Shown here piece by piece: positions 21,090-30,505 of a DNA stretch of 52,920 nt (positions are counted from its first letter, which is position 1; every line of letters begins with the position of its first letter). The position numbers and the translations under genes are program-made. Origin of the DNA: Halochromatium glycolicum. GTDB taxonomy: Bacteria; Pseudomonadota; Gammaproteobacteria; Chromatiales; Chromatiaceae. The DNA lies in the NCBI RefSeq assembly GCF_016584085.1, contig NZ_NRSJ01000035.1:1-52920 (forward strand), written 5' to 3'. The notes below the pieces were generated by a model. That model worked only from the letters and a program-made list of their open reading frames with translations, did not search any database and had not been told where the DNA came from.

Positions 21090-22567
21090 TCGTCGCTCCA
21101 GCCTAGACGCTGGAGGTTGCGCGCGACCTCCTCCTGATCGCTGTACGGGCGCTTGACGCCGTCTTGATCGATGTAGCGCTCATGTCCCTTGCCGGCGATC
21201 AGCGCGACCCAGGGCTCTTCCATTGGGCGGCTTGTGAGCAGATCGAAGAGTGCGCGCACGGCCTCGCTGCGATCTGGCACCACCTGCGGTGGGGTCCGGC
21301 ACGCGGTCATCCCCCTCAGTGTGTCGTCGATGATCGCCTGGGGGTCCTCGTAGCGCGGATTATCGGAGGTCAGGATCACGTGGTCGGCATCACGGCAGAC
21401 CGCGGCACCCATCAATGGGCGCTTCGCCGGATCGCGATCGCCACCACAGCCGAACAGGGTCAGCACTCGGGCCGCCGGGAACCCCGCGCGAATCGCACCG
21501 AGGATATTGGCGAGCGCATCCGGCGTGTGGGCGAAATCGATGACGATGGTCCGGTTGCGATAGACATGGCAGTCGAAACGCCCGTCGACCGGCTGCAGCC
21601 GGCGCCAAGGCTCAGCGGGCTCGGTGCCGAGCAACCTGGTCGCCAACGCCTTTGCCAGCGCATAGTTCTCGCGGTTGTAGCCGAGCCTGAGGAAGGGACG
21701 CTCGGCGAGCACCGCGGCCGGCAGCTCGGGCACCTCGAGCCGCCCCACCGGCGCGCCGGGGCCGAATCGGGCCCGAAGCCGATCAGCGACCTCCGCACTG
21801 CTGGTCAACAGCGGGACCCCCGTTTTGAGCAGCTCGAGGATGCGCGCCTTGGCGGCGAAATAGCTCGCCTCATCGCCATGGTAGTCGAGGTGATCCTGGC
21901 TGAAGTTGGTCCAGGCGGCGGCGTCGAGCGGCAGGCCATAGACCCGGCCTTGATCCAGCGCGTGGCTCGAGATCTCCATCACCAACGTCTCGGCTCGCCC
22001 CCGATACGCGCTGAGGATGCGCCGCAGCTCGATGTAAGGCGGGGAGGTGAAGCCGGTCTCGGCGACGGGCTGGCCGTTCAGGCTCAGCCCGAGCGTACCG
22101 ATGCTGAGCACGCGCCGACCCGCGGCCAAGAGTATCGCCTCGCAGTACTTGACCGTCGTGGTCTTGCCGTTGGTGCCGGTCACCCCGGCGATCTGCCAAT
22201 CCCCCGGGCCGAGCGGGTAGAAGTGATCGCAGAGCCGCTTCAGGGTCTGGTGCCATGACCCCGGCGCGGTCACGAAGACCGGCCGTTCCCCGAGGCGCTC
22301 GAGCCCTTGGAGCGGGCGGTTGACGACCAGGGCGCCGAAGGCGCTGTTCAGCAGATAGCGCTCGATGAGCTCGGCGTCGGGCCGGCCGTCATCGAAGCGC
22401 TGGAAGCACAGGATCGAGCTCGGCGTGCAGCGGTCGGCGCGCCATTGGATGTCGGACCAGGCGGCCGTGAGGCTGGCCTCAAGTGCCGGCCGCTGCGCGA
22501 AGTCGCAGGCCGCCAGCCGCTCGCGCAGCGAGCCGGCGGGTGCGGGGTTGTCGGAATCGGTTGGCAT
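21086..22567 (-). CDS. MurE-like Mur ligase (stand-alone)
   Basis: A 493-residue Mur ligase. Walker A is GVTGTNGKTTTVKY (about residues 125-138). It also has TNFSQDHLDYHG, VIDFAHTPDALANIL and TSDNPRYEDP; DNPR is the motif by which MurE enzymes recognise meso-diaminopimelate. The N-terminal domain is shorter and different from housekeeping MurE, and the gene is not in a dcw cluster but in an operon with a PEP-mutase-family enzyme and an M14-like lipoprotein. It may be a paralogue acting on recycled or alternative peptides, or the only MurE; the rest of the genome is needed to decide. Confidence 0.82.
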   Translation of the reverse strand: MPTDSDNPAPAGSLRERLAACDFAQRPALEASLTAAWSDIQWRADRCTPSSILCFQRFDDGRPDAELIERYLLNSAFGALVVNRPLQGLERLGERPVFVTAPGSWHQTLKRLCDHFYPLGPGDWQIAGVTGTNGKTTTVKYCEAILLAAGRRVLSIGTLGLSLNGQPVAETGFTSPPYIELRRILSAYRGRAETLVMEISSHALDQGRVYGLPLDAAAWTNFSQDHLDYHGDEASYFAAKARILELLKTGVPLLTSSAEVADRLRARFGPGAPVGRLEVPELPAAVLAERPFLRLGYNRENYALAKALATRLLGTEPAEPWRRLQPVDGRFDCHVYRNRTIVIDFAHTPDALANILGAIRAGFPAARVLTLFGCGGDRDPAKRPLMGAAVCRDADHVILTSDNPRYEDPQAIIDDTLRGMTACRTPPQVVPDRSEAVRALFDLLTSRPMEEPWVALIAGKGHERYIDQDGVKRPYSDQEEVARNLQRLGWSDE

Positions 22568-22599
22568 CGGCGCAGCGTCCCACGCGGTGGGGGTGCTGT

Positions 22600-23496
22600 T
22601 CAGCTCCGCTTGTCGTCAGACCGCTCGCAGCGCGCTTCGCCGCCGGGGCCGAACCGGCGCGCAGCGGCATCATAGGCATCGAAGCCCAAGCGGCGGCGCA
22701 CCTCGGCGAACTCCATCAGCCGCTGCGGATGCTGTCCGGCCCGAAACGCAGCGAGCGCGTCGACCATCGCCTGCATCGCTGCCGAGAGCAGCGCCAATGG
22801 GTAGGCGGCGATGCGGTAGCCGAGCGCCGCGAGCTCGGCTGGCGGCAGGATCGGTGTGGCGCCGCCCTCGAGCATGTTCGCGAGATGGACGCCGGGCGCT
22901 TCGCGGCAGATGCGGACCATCTGGTCGGTCGTTGTCGGCGCCTCGATGAACAGGATGTCGGCGCCGAGCGCGCGGAAGTGGTTGGCGCGCTCGATCGCCT
23001 CGTCGAGTCCGATCAGCGCCAGCGCATCGGTGCGCGCGACGATCAGGAGATCGGCGCCGGCGGCGCGCGCCTCGACCGCGGCGCGGATGCGGTCGTAGGC
23101 CTCCTCGCGCTCGACCACGGCCTTGCCGCGGGTATGGCCGCAGCGCTTCGGGGCGACCTGATCCTCGATCATGATCCCGGCGAAACCGGCCTTGGCGAAG
23201 CCGCGCAGGGTGCGTTGCACATTGAGCGGGTTGCCATAACCGGTGTCGCCGTCGCCGATGACCGGGATCGCGACCGCGTCGGTGATGCTGCGGCCCTGAT
23301 CGAGCACCTCGGCATAGGACATCAGCCCGGTGTCCGGGCCGCCGAGGCGATGCGCGGCGGCCGCAAAGCCGGACATGAAGCCGAGCGGAAAGCCGGCCTG
23401 CTCGATCAGCATAGCGCCGAGCGCGTCGCCACAGCAGGGCATTGGGATCAGCTGGTCCTGGGCGAGCAGCGCGCGCAGACGGTTGGTCGGGGTCAT
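22600..23496 (-). CDS. isocitrate lyase/PEP mutase-superfamily lyase (oxaloacetate decarboxylase or methylisocitrate lyase-like)
   Basis: A 298-residue TIM-barrel enzyme of the PEPM/ICL superfamily. Family features include PMPCCGDALGAMLIEQAGF, GDGDTGYGNPLNV, IMIEDQVAPKRCGHT (the K/R-CGH catalytic loop) and FIEAPTT. Members cleave or decarboxylate 2-oxo or 2-methyl dicarboxylates with Mg2+. Sequence alone does not separate oxaloacetate decarboxylase from (dimethyl)malate or methylisocitrate lyase. It lies 32 bp upstream of the MurE-like gene and is probably cotranscribed. Foldback copy 2 is just upstream of its start. Confidence 0.85.
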   Translation of the reverse strand: MTPTNRLRALLAQDQLIPMPCCGDALGAMLIEQAGFPLGFMSGFAAAAHRLGGPDTGLMSYAEVLDQGRSITDAVAIPVIGDGDTGYGNPLNVQRTLRGFAKAGFAGIMIEDQVAPKRCGHTRGKAVVEREEAYDRIRAAVEARAAGADLLIVARTDALALIGLDEAIERANHFRALGADILFIEAPTTTDQMVRICREAPGVHLANMLEGGATPILPPAELAALGYRIAAYPLALLSAAMQAMVDALAAFRAGQHPQRLMEFAEVRRRLGFDAYDAAARRFGPGGEARCERSDDKRS

Positions 23497-23542
23497 CCTG
23501 GTTTCGAGATCAGAAAGGGATTCGACGGCGGTTAGCGCGATC

Positions 23543-23706
23543 TTAGGCGATTTGTGTCAAAGCTCATACCGCCTTGCTGGTCTTTTCGCTCGCCTTCTTC
23601 GTCGCGCCGCCGGTCACATAGCCCGGCTATGCTCCCGGCGACGCTCCTCGAAGGCAAACGAAAATCCTGCGCAATTCGGTACGAGCTTTTCCGGCAATCG
23701 CCTTAG
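23543..23706 (+). repeat. 164-bp foldback element, copy 2
   Basis: Same length and orientation as copy 1, with very few differences (for example GATTTGTGTC for GATTTCTGTC near the left end). It lies between the 3' end of the upstream hypothetical gene and the 5' end of the PEP-mutase-family gene, both on the minus strand. Confidence 0.9.
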
Positions 23707-23748
23707 CGCTTCGCGTCGCTCCCTGTCGGTGCAGCGAGCCTCTTCGTC

Positions 23749-24162
23749 TCAGGCCGGCTCGTCCCAGGCCAGCTCGCCCCCGCCCGGCTCCTCGAGTTCG
23801 ACGCAGGCCGAGCGCACCAGGTGCATCAAGGCATCGAGGTCGTCGCAGCGGTTCAGGCTGTCGGCGTCGATGCAGACCTCGGGCGCGTCACCGCCCTCGA
23901 CCCGCAGCACCGCAGGCAGCGGAATCTCCAGTGCCGGAAAGCGCCGCTGCATCGCGTCCCGGTGCAGAAAGCGACAGGGGATCGGCAGGCCCTCGATGAA
24001 CCGGCGCCAGGCACGCTTCTCGGTCAGCAGGCCATAGGTGATCTTGCAGAGATTGCATTGGTAGCTCGAGGGCGAGAACGCCTTGTGGGCGGCATCGGTC
24101 AGTTGGTCGAAGAGACCACCATCGGCGTTGTAGACGAAGAGCAGCTCGCTCGGCTTGGTCAT
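23749..24162 (-). CDS. conserved hypothetical protein
   Basis: A 137-residue soluble protein beginning MTKPSELLFVYNADGGLFDQ. SYQCNLCKITYG has a CxxC pair. IPCRFLHRD and PLPAVLR follow. I cannot assign a domain; the CxxC could bind metal or be redox active. The ATG at 24160-24162 is preferred because it matches the conserved-looking start, rather than a longer frame. It is divergent from the DUF2252 gene. Confidence 0.7.
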   Translation of the reverse strand: MTKPSELLFVYNADGGLFDQLTDAAHKAFSPSSYQCNLCKITYGLLTEKRAWRRFIEGLPIPCRFLHRDAMQRRFPALEIPLPAVLRVEGGDAPEVCIDADSLNRCDDLDALMHLVRSACVELEEPGGGELAWDEPA

Positions 24163-24384
24163 GGCTTGGCTCCGATTCGTGTCGAGGGCGTGGCGCACGG
24201 GGTCAGCCTCACCTCTGTCGCCGCGGTGACGGTGCAGGGGGTGTCGCGGGCATCAACCCGGCGCGCGGAACATCGCGCTCAGGCTGCACCCCCTTATCTG
24301 GAGGCGCCGGGCTCGTTCATACTGGCGTCCGCATCATCTGATGACGTCGATTCCACCGCTTGCAACCTGCCTAGAGCTCAGACC

Positions 24385-25785
24385 ATGACGCAATCCGACG
24401 ACGCCCGCCAGCATCTGATCCGCTCCGAGCTGTTACGGGTGGACGGCTCCGATCCCGGCGCGGCCGAGGCGCCGAGCAAGAAGCACAGCAAGATGGCCGA
24501 GAACCCATTTCGCTTCCTGCGCGGCTCGGCACAGCTCTTCTATGCGGACATCCAGCAGGGACGGCTCGAGCTGCCGGCCGCATTGAGCGAGAGCCCGCCG
24601 CTGACGACGGTGATGGGCGATTGCCACGTCGCCAATTTCGGATTCCTCACCGAGCAGGGTTCGCATGGCGACCAGGTCGTGTTCTGCCCGAACGACTACG
24701 ATGACGCCTGCGTCGGCCCAGCGGTCTGGGACATCGCCCGCTATCTGGTGAGTCTGGCCCTGACGGCCGAGTATTGCCGCGGCCTCGTCGATGGGCGTTA
24801 CCAGTCCGATGAGGTCGATGATCCAGCCGAGCTCGAAGCGCCGAGCGCCGGCGACGCCGAGGAGGCTGGCCATGCCTTTCTGGACGCCTATCGCCGCACC
24901 TGCCGGCACTGCGTGCGCGATCCGGGGCTTCGGTTCGAAGCGCTCGACGCCTTTCCCAAGAAGCACGTGCTCGGCAAGGCGTTCCGCAAGGCATGCCGGC
25001 GGGCGGCCGGCGGGAAGGACTTCGAGACCAAGAGCACGCTCGCCAAAGAGGTCCGTATCGATGCCGGGCGGCTGGTCTTTCGGGACCGCCCTGGCCGCTT
25101 CGCCCGACTCGACACCGAGCGCGCCGAGGCCGTGCGCGAGGCCTTCCGCCCCTATGTCGACGACGCGATCCTGGACCTGGTGCGCCGTCTCGGTGCCGGC
25201 ACCGGCTCGGTCGACCTCGAGCGCTTCTACCTGCTGGTCGGTCCCGAGGGGTTCGCCGGCGGCGAAGACCTCGCGCTCTGCCATGTCGTCGAGGTCAAAC
25301 AGCAACGTCCGGCCTCGCCCCTCTACTGGTTCCCGGACATCAGTCCGGTGAACCGGCTACAGTCGGCGCATCTGACCATCGACTGTCAGCGCCTGATGCA
25401 GCGGGCCCCCGATCTGGTGCTCGACGAGGCCATCTGGGAGGATACGCCCTGGCTCGTGCGCTCGCGTCATCACGCCCGGGTCGGCATCGATCCGGAAGAG
25501 ATCGCACTGGCGCCGAAGAAGCCGGGCAAGCAGCTCAAGGCCTATGCCCAAGCCTGCGGTCAGGCGCTCGCGCTGGCCCACGCGCGCGGCGACCGCCGCT
25601 CGACCCGGTTCGAAGCCGCGATGGCCAAACAGCTTCCAGATAACTCGAAGGCGCTGGTCACCGCCTGCGCCCAGTACGCCGAGCAGGTCGTCGCCGATCA
25701 GCGGCGGCTGCGGGCGATCCTAAGGCGCTTGGACGCAGCCGCTTCCCCAGCGGCGGGAACCTCGCCGCAGACGCCCAGTGCGTGA
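24385..25785 (+). CDS. DUF2252 family protein
   Basis: A 466-residue protein of the DUF2252 family, which has a distant kinase or aminoglycoside-phosphotransferase-like fold. Family motifs are KMAENPFRFLRGSA (residues 36-49), MGDCHVANFGF (77-87, a catalytic-loop-like HxxN) and NDYDDA (103-108, a DFD-like metal site). The biochemical role of the family is unknown. The ATG at 24385 is chosen because the upstream part of the open frame overlaps the divergent gene and lacks homology. Confidence 0.87.
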   Translation: MTQSDDARQHLIRSELLRVDGSDPGAAEAPSKKHSKMAENPFRFLRGSAQLFYADIQQGRLELPAALSESPPLTTVMGDCHVANFGFLTEQGSHGDQVVFCPNDYDDACVGPAVWDIARYLVSLALTAEYCRGLVDGRYQSDEVDDPAELEAPSAGDAEEAGHAFLDAYRRTCRHCVRDPGLRFEALDAFPKKHVLGKAFRKACRRAAGGKDFETKSTLAKEVRIDAGRLVFRDRPGRFARLDTERAEAVREAFRPYVDDAILDLVRRLGAGTGSVDLERFYLLVGPEGFAGGEDLALCHVVEVKQQRPASPLYWFPDISPVNRLQSAHLTIDCQRLMQRAPDLVLDEAIWEDTPWLVRSRHHARVGIDPEEIALAPKKPGKQLKAYAQACGQALALAHARGDRRSTRFEAAMAKQLPDNSKALVTACAQYAEQVVADQRRLRAILRRLDAAASPAAGTSPQTPSA

Positions 25786-25850
25786 TCTGCTGAAACCGGT
25801 GCGGGTCAGGAGATCGATGGGCCTATCGCAACATCGTGCCTGGTAGCGAG

Positions 25851-27770
25851 CTATGGTTGCCGAGGCACTTTGAGATGGTGCACCTGTTGCTTGCGGTGGT
25901 AGAAGATGCAATTACGGCCATGTGCCTTCGCAGCGTAGAGGGCTTTGTCGGCCGCGACGAGCATCGCATCGAAACGCTCATGCTCCGGTTCCCGCTCGGC
26001 AAGCCCGAGGCTGATGGTGACCTGGAGGAGCTCTTGTTCGACCTCGATACGCAGCGCCGCGATGCGCCGTCGCAGCCGCTCCGCGGCGATGACGAGCTGC
26101 TTGATCCCCCCGGTCGAGCTGAGCAAGAGAAACTCCTCGCCCCCCATCCGGTAGATCCCCTCGCTTTCGCGCACCTCTGCCCTGAGCGCTTTGGCGACCT
26201 CCATCAGCACGCGATCGCCGACCGGGTGCCCAAAGGTATCGTTGACCCGCTTGAAGTGATCAATATCGATCATGATGACCGACATCGGTAGCTCCGACCG
26301 GCAGCTCATGCTCCAGGCCTGCTTCATTGCGGCAAGTGCGGCGCGCCGATTCGGAAGGCCGGTGAGCTGGTCGGTGAGCGACAAGACCTCCATCCGCCGC
26401 TGGCTGAGGGCGAGCTCGTTCGCGATCTGGCGTAGCTCGGCGCGATCCTTCTGCCAGGTGTTCTGGAGTGCGAGCATCCGGCGTACCGCGACCATCCGTG
26501 CATCGAGCTCCGGCAGTCCGATCTGACTCTGGATGCAGGCATCGACGCCGGCGCGAAAGACCTGGGCCATCTGATCGCAATCGGACTTGTCGACGATCGC
26601 CATGATGTAGACCAATCGGCCCCACTCGGTCGAGCGGATCAGCCTGCATAGTTTGTTGCCTGTTTCCCTGTCTTCATGCTCCGCAAGGATGATCAGTTGG
26701 GGTCTGATCTGCAGTGCTGCCCGCAGCATCTCCTTCTGGTCGCTGTAGCACTGGGCGGTCACGCCCCTGGCCTCGTCGAGCAGGGCCTTCAAGCGGTGCT
26801 CTCGGCCCCATTGGCCGATCAATAGCACGCGGAGATGCGCATCCTCATCGTCGGTCTCTGGTCCTGCCGTGGTCGGGGCCGTCTCGGGCTCGGTCTCGGC
26901 GCCCGGCTGCAGCGACGGGCTTGGGAGGTCCAGTAGATGCGACCACTCCTGCCACTCGGAGATGCTCTGTTGCAAGACCTCGGAGACCTGCTCGGTCGAG
27001 AGCCCGAGCCGTCGTGGCCCCGGCAGCGTCTCGATCGATTTCTCGGTCTGCTCGAGCCCGGCGCGGACCATCGAATCGGACAACCGGAATGCCAAGCCGA
27101 ACAGGTGCGTGAGCTGAGCCGGTCGCGATCTCGGGGCGTAGCCCGACTGCTCGGGTCGCTCATGGAAGCGGGCGGGCTCTGCCAACACCGGCGGGACCCC
27201 AAAGTCCGCGAGCATCTCCGCTGAAACCTCGTTGTGATCGAATCCGAACCTTCCCCGCTCGGCGCCGGCGAGATCACGCGGGGTGCTCTCGATCAGCTCG
27301 GAGAGCTCGTGCGGATAGATGGTCGCAAGCGCCAGCAGTCCGATCCGGGACATCAGCGCACAGGAGAACAGCTCATCGGGTGGCGCGAGATTGCAGAGCC
27401 GTCCGAGGCCGCGGCAGACCAATGCCATGCAGAGCGACTGGGACCAGAACTGCTGATAGTCGAACGCCTCGCATTGGCCGTCGACCTCTTTGTCGATCAG
27501 CGAGAACGCGACCGCCAGTTGGCCCACGGTCTTCATGCCGACCTTGACGATGGCGCCGTTGATCGGGCTCACGGGGCGCGAGCCCAGGCTTGCCGAGTTG
27601 GCCAGTTTCAGCAGGCGGCCGGAGAGTGCAGGGTCTGCTTGGACAAGCTGGGTGAGCTGGTCGACGGTCGTATTCTCGTCCTGCCAGAGCTCCATGATCG
27701 CGAGCGCGATGCCATCGGGGCTCGGGAGCTTGTCGGCGGCATTGTCGAGGAGGATTCTCGGGGTACTCAA
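25851..27770 (-). CDS. HDOD - degenerate receiver - GGDEF diguanylate cyclase
   Basis: A 639-residue signalling protein. Residues about 10-210 form an HDOD domain (SPDGIALAIMELW, VQADPALSGRLLKLANSAS). Residues about 310-430 resemble a response-regulator receiver but have LIILAEHED where the phospho-acceptor Asp should be, so it is probably not phosphorylated. The C-terminus is a GGDEF domain with DIDHFKRVNDTFGH and the active-site variant GGEEF at 543-547, which is catalytically competent in known enzymes. The product-inhibition I-site is RESE, not RxxD. Translation appears to start at a TTG preceded by GAGACTC. It is convergent with the DUF2252 gene. Confidence 0.88.
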   Translation of the reverse strand: MSTPRILLDNAADKLPSPDGIALAIMELWQDENTTVDQLTQLVQADPALSGRLLKLANSASLGSRPVSPINGAIVKVGMKTVGQLAVAFSLIDKEVDGQCEAFDYQQFWSQSLCMALVCRGLGRLCNLAPPDELFSCALMSRIGLLALATIYPHELSELIESTPRDLAGAERGRFGFDHNEVSAEMLADFGVPPVLAEPARFHERPEQSGYAPRSRPAQLTHLFGLAFRLSDSMVRAGLEQTEKSIETLPGPRRLGLSTEQVSEVLQQSISEWQEWSHLLDLPSPSLQPGAETEPETAPTTAGPETDDEDAHLRVLLIGQWGREHRLKALLDEARGVTAQCYSDQKEMLRAALQIRPQLIILAEHEDRETGNKLCRLIRSTEWGRLVYIMAIVDKSDCDQMAQVFRAGVDACIQSQIGLPELDARMVAVRRMLALQNTWQKDRAELRQIANELALSQRRMEVLSLTDQLTGLPNRRAALAAMKQAWSMSCRSELPMSVIMIDIDHFKRVNDTFGHPVGDRVLMEVAKALRAEVRESEGIYRMGGEEFLLLSSTGGIKQLVIAAERLRRRIAALRIEVEQELLQVTISLGLAEREPEHERFDAMLVAADKALYAAKAHGRNCIFYHRKQQVHHLKVPRQP

Positions 27771-27998
27771 GATGAGTCTCGGATTGCGGCGTGCCGCATG
27801 GGTTGATCTTGATCCGTGGTCGTTTTTCCGTGGCTAGACAGCACGTTCGCGGGCCTGCTGCGTCTTCGGCGCGGCCCCCGTGCTGTCGAGAAGAGGCACC
27901 CTAGGGCTCGCTGATGCCCGGGTACTGCAAAAGCCCCATAGTCTAAAGCGAGTCGTCTCCCAAAACGAGAACCGTGCCAGGAAAACCGCTCGGGCGGC

Positions 27999-30299
27999 TC
28001 AGCACAGTGATAGGCCGAGCTCGGCATCGCCTGCCTCCACGAGCCGTTCGCGCAGTCTGGTCAGCCGCGTGCCTCCGACCTGGCGCACCGCGATCGCGAG
28101 CGCCTTGGGCTGGGCGATGAGCACGACCAGGGCCTTGCCGCGGGTGACCGCGGTGTAGAGCAGGTTGCGCTGCAGCAGGCTGTAGTGCTGGGTCGCGAGC
28201 GGGATCACGACCGCCGGGTATTCTGAGCCCTGCGCCTTGTGCACGCTGGTCGCGTAGGCGAGCGCAAGCTGATCGAGCTCGCCGGTCTCGTAGGTGATGC
28301 GGCGGCCATCGAAGTCGATGCCGATCAGGCCCTCGTCGACCTCGATGGTCTCGACGCGGCCGATGTCGCCGTTGAAGACCTCCTTGTCGTAATCGTTGAC
28401 GAGCTGGATCACCTTGTCGCCGGGTGCATAGGTCCAGCCGAAGCGCTCGATGCGCGGCTGCGCGCTCGGGTTCAGGCATTGCTGCAGCGCGCTGTTCAGG
28501 GCGCGGGCGCCGAGGCCGCCCCGGTTCATCGGCGTCAGCACCTGGACCTCGCGCACCGGGTCGAGCCCGAAGCGCTGCGGGATGCGCTCGCTGACGACCT
28601 TGATCAGCCGCTCCTGGATCTGCTCGGGCGTCTCGCAGCGGATCAGGTAGAAATCGCTGTCCGGCTGCTCGTCGCGCGGCGCCTGCGGCAACTGTCCGGC
28701 GTTGATCCGGTGCGCGTTGACGATGATGCGCGAGGCCGCGGCCTGGCGGAAGACCTCGGTCAGGCGCACGGTGGGCACCTGCTCGGAGGCGATCAGGTCC
28801 GCGAGCACCGCACCCGGGCCGACCGAGGGCAATTGATCGACGTCGCCGACCAGGAGCACGGCCGCGTTGGTCGGCACCGCGCGCAGGAGCTGGTTCATCA
28901 GCACCGTGTCGACCATCGAGACCTCGTCGCAGACCAGCAGATCGGTCTCGAGCGGGCGGTACGGGTCACGCTTGAAGGCCATCGACTGCGGATCGAATTC
29001 GAGCAGCCGGTGGATGGTCTTGGCCTCGCGGCCGGTGGTCTCGCTCAAGCGCTTGGCGGCGCGACCGGTCGGCGCGCAGAGCAGCACGCGCGCGCCCTTC
29101 GCGAGCAGGATGCGCAGGATGGCGTCGACCACCGTGGTCTTGCCGACCCCGGGGCCGCCGGTGACGATGCCGAGCTTGCCGTTGACCGCCTGCGCGATGC
29201 CGGCGCGCTGCGATGCGGCCAGGGTCAGCCCGGTCTGCCGCTCGACCCAGGGCAGGGCGCGCTCCGGGTCGATCGGCCCCCAGGGCGGCGCGCCGGCCAG
29301 CAGTCGCTGCACGCTGAGGGCGATGCCCTGCTCGGCGCGCTGCAGTGGCGTCAATGCGAGGACCGGCTGGGCATCGATGGTCTCGGCGACCAAGCGCTCG
29401 TCGGCGAGCTCGGCGTCGATCGCCTGCTCGACTAGGGCCGGCGGGATTGCGAGCAAGGCCGCGCCCTGCTCGATCAACGCCTCCCTCCAGGCGGCGCAAT
29501 GGCCTTGACCGGCGATCTCCTGCAGCACATGGCGCACCCCGGCCTGGGCGCGCAGCAGTGAATCGGGCGGGATGCCGAGGCGCTGCGCGAGCGCGTCAGC
29601 GGTCTTGAAGCCGATGCCGTGGATATCCAGCGCGAGCCGGTACGGGTTCTCGCGCACCCGCTCGAGCGCCGCGTCGCCATAGGTCTTGTAGATGCGCACC
29701 GCGCGTGCGGTGCCGACCCCGTGCGACTGCAGGAACACCATGATCGATCGGATCACCTTCTGCTCGGCCCAGGCCGCGGTGACCCGCTGCTGGCGCTTCT
29801 TGCCGATACCGGGCAGCTCGAGCAGGCGCTCCGGGCTGTCCTCGATGACGTCGAAGACCGTATCGCCGAACGCCTGCACCAGGGTGCGCGCGAAATGCGG
29901 CCCGATGCCCTTGACCATCCCGGAGCCGAGGTAGCGCTCGATGCCGTCGCGCGTGCTGGGCGGGATCACGCGCAGGAACTGGGCCTTGAACTGCAGGCCG
30001 TGCTTGCGATCGGTGACCCAGGCGCCGTTGGCCTCGATGTACTCGCCGGCGGTCACGCTCGCGGCCTGGCCGACGACGGTGACCAGCTCCCGCTGCCCGC
30101 GCGCCTTGATGCGCAGCACGCAGAAGCCGGACTCAGGGCTGTGGAAGGTCACGCGCTCGACCGCACCGCTGAGGCGCTCGGCGGTTGCCGGCGATGCAGC
30201 GCGCTCAGGTGGTGTAGAGGGCCGATCCGGCATGGCGATCGCGCTGACTTCTGTGCTCGATTGAATCGGGTCGAGCTCGGCTGGCCGCGGCTCGCGCAT
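27999..30299 (-). CDS. recD2: RecD2-type SF1B DNA helicase
   Basis: A 766-residue helicase of the RecBC-independent RecD2 family (5'-3' unwinding, linked to DNA repair). It has the family N-terminal OB-like and helix-hairpin-helix region ([51 protein letters not shown]). The helicase core has Walker [13 protein letters not shown] (about residue 380), motif [14 protein letters not shown], motif [20 protein letters not shown] and motif [12 protein letters not shown]. The [15 protein letters not shown] segment is intact. The ATG lies at 30297-30299, in a region divergent from the PAS-GGDEF gene. Confidence 0.93.
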   Translation of the reverse strand: MREPRPAELDPIQSSTEVSAIAMPDRPSTPPERAASPATAERLSGAVERVTFHSPESGFCVLRIKARGQRELVTVVGQAASVTAGEYIEANGAWVTDRKHGLQFKAQFLRVIPPSTRDGIERYLGSGMVKGIGPHFARTLVQAFGDTVFDVIEDSPERLLELPGIGKKRQQRVTAAWAEQKVIRSIMVFLQSHGVGTARAVRIYKTYGDAALERVRENPYRLALDIHGIGFKTADALAQRLGIPPDSLLRAQAGVRHVLQEIAGQGHCAAWREALIEQGAALLAIPPALVEQAIDAELADERLVAETIDAQPVLALTPLQRAEQGIALSVQRLLAGAPPWGPIDPERALPWVERQTGLTLAASQRAGIAQAVNGKLGIVTGGPGVGKTTVVDAILRILLAKGARVLLCAPTGRAAKRLSETTGREAKTIHRLLEFDPQSMAFKRDPYRPLETDLLVCDEVSMVDTVLMNQLLRAVPTNAAVLLVGDVDQLPSVGPGAVLADLIASEQVPTVRLTEVFRQAAASRIIVNAHRINAGQLPQAPRDEQPDSDFYLIRCETPEQIQERLIKVVSERIPQRFGLDPVREVQVLTPMNRGGLGARALNSALQQCLNPSAQPRIERFGWTYAPGDKVIQLVNDYDKEVFNGDIGRVETIEVDEGLIGIDFDGRRITYETGELDQLALAYATSVHKAQGSEYPAVVIPLATQHYSLLQRNLLYTAVTRGKALVVLIAQPKALAIAVRQVGGTRLTRLRERLVEAGDAELGLSLC

Positions 30300-30505
30300 T
30301 AGACAGCGCGCGGATGCCTGAGGTCGAGATGAAGACTATGCTACAACCATCGATTCCCGCCCTGGCGGCGCAATGGTGCCGGTGAGGATGTTGCACTATG
30401 GTTTGAAGTAGGGACGGCCTGGGACCGAATCGCGCAGGGTTTGATCGGTGCACTTCGCTGGAAGCTTCTTGCAGGCAGCGGCCGCTGGTGCGGCAGGAGG
30501 TGGGA

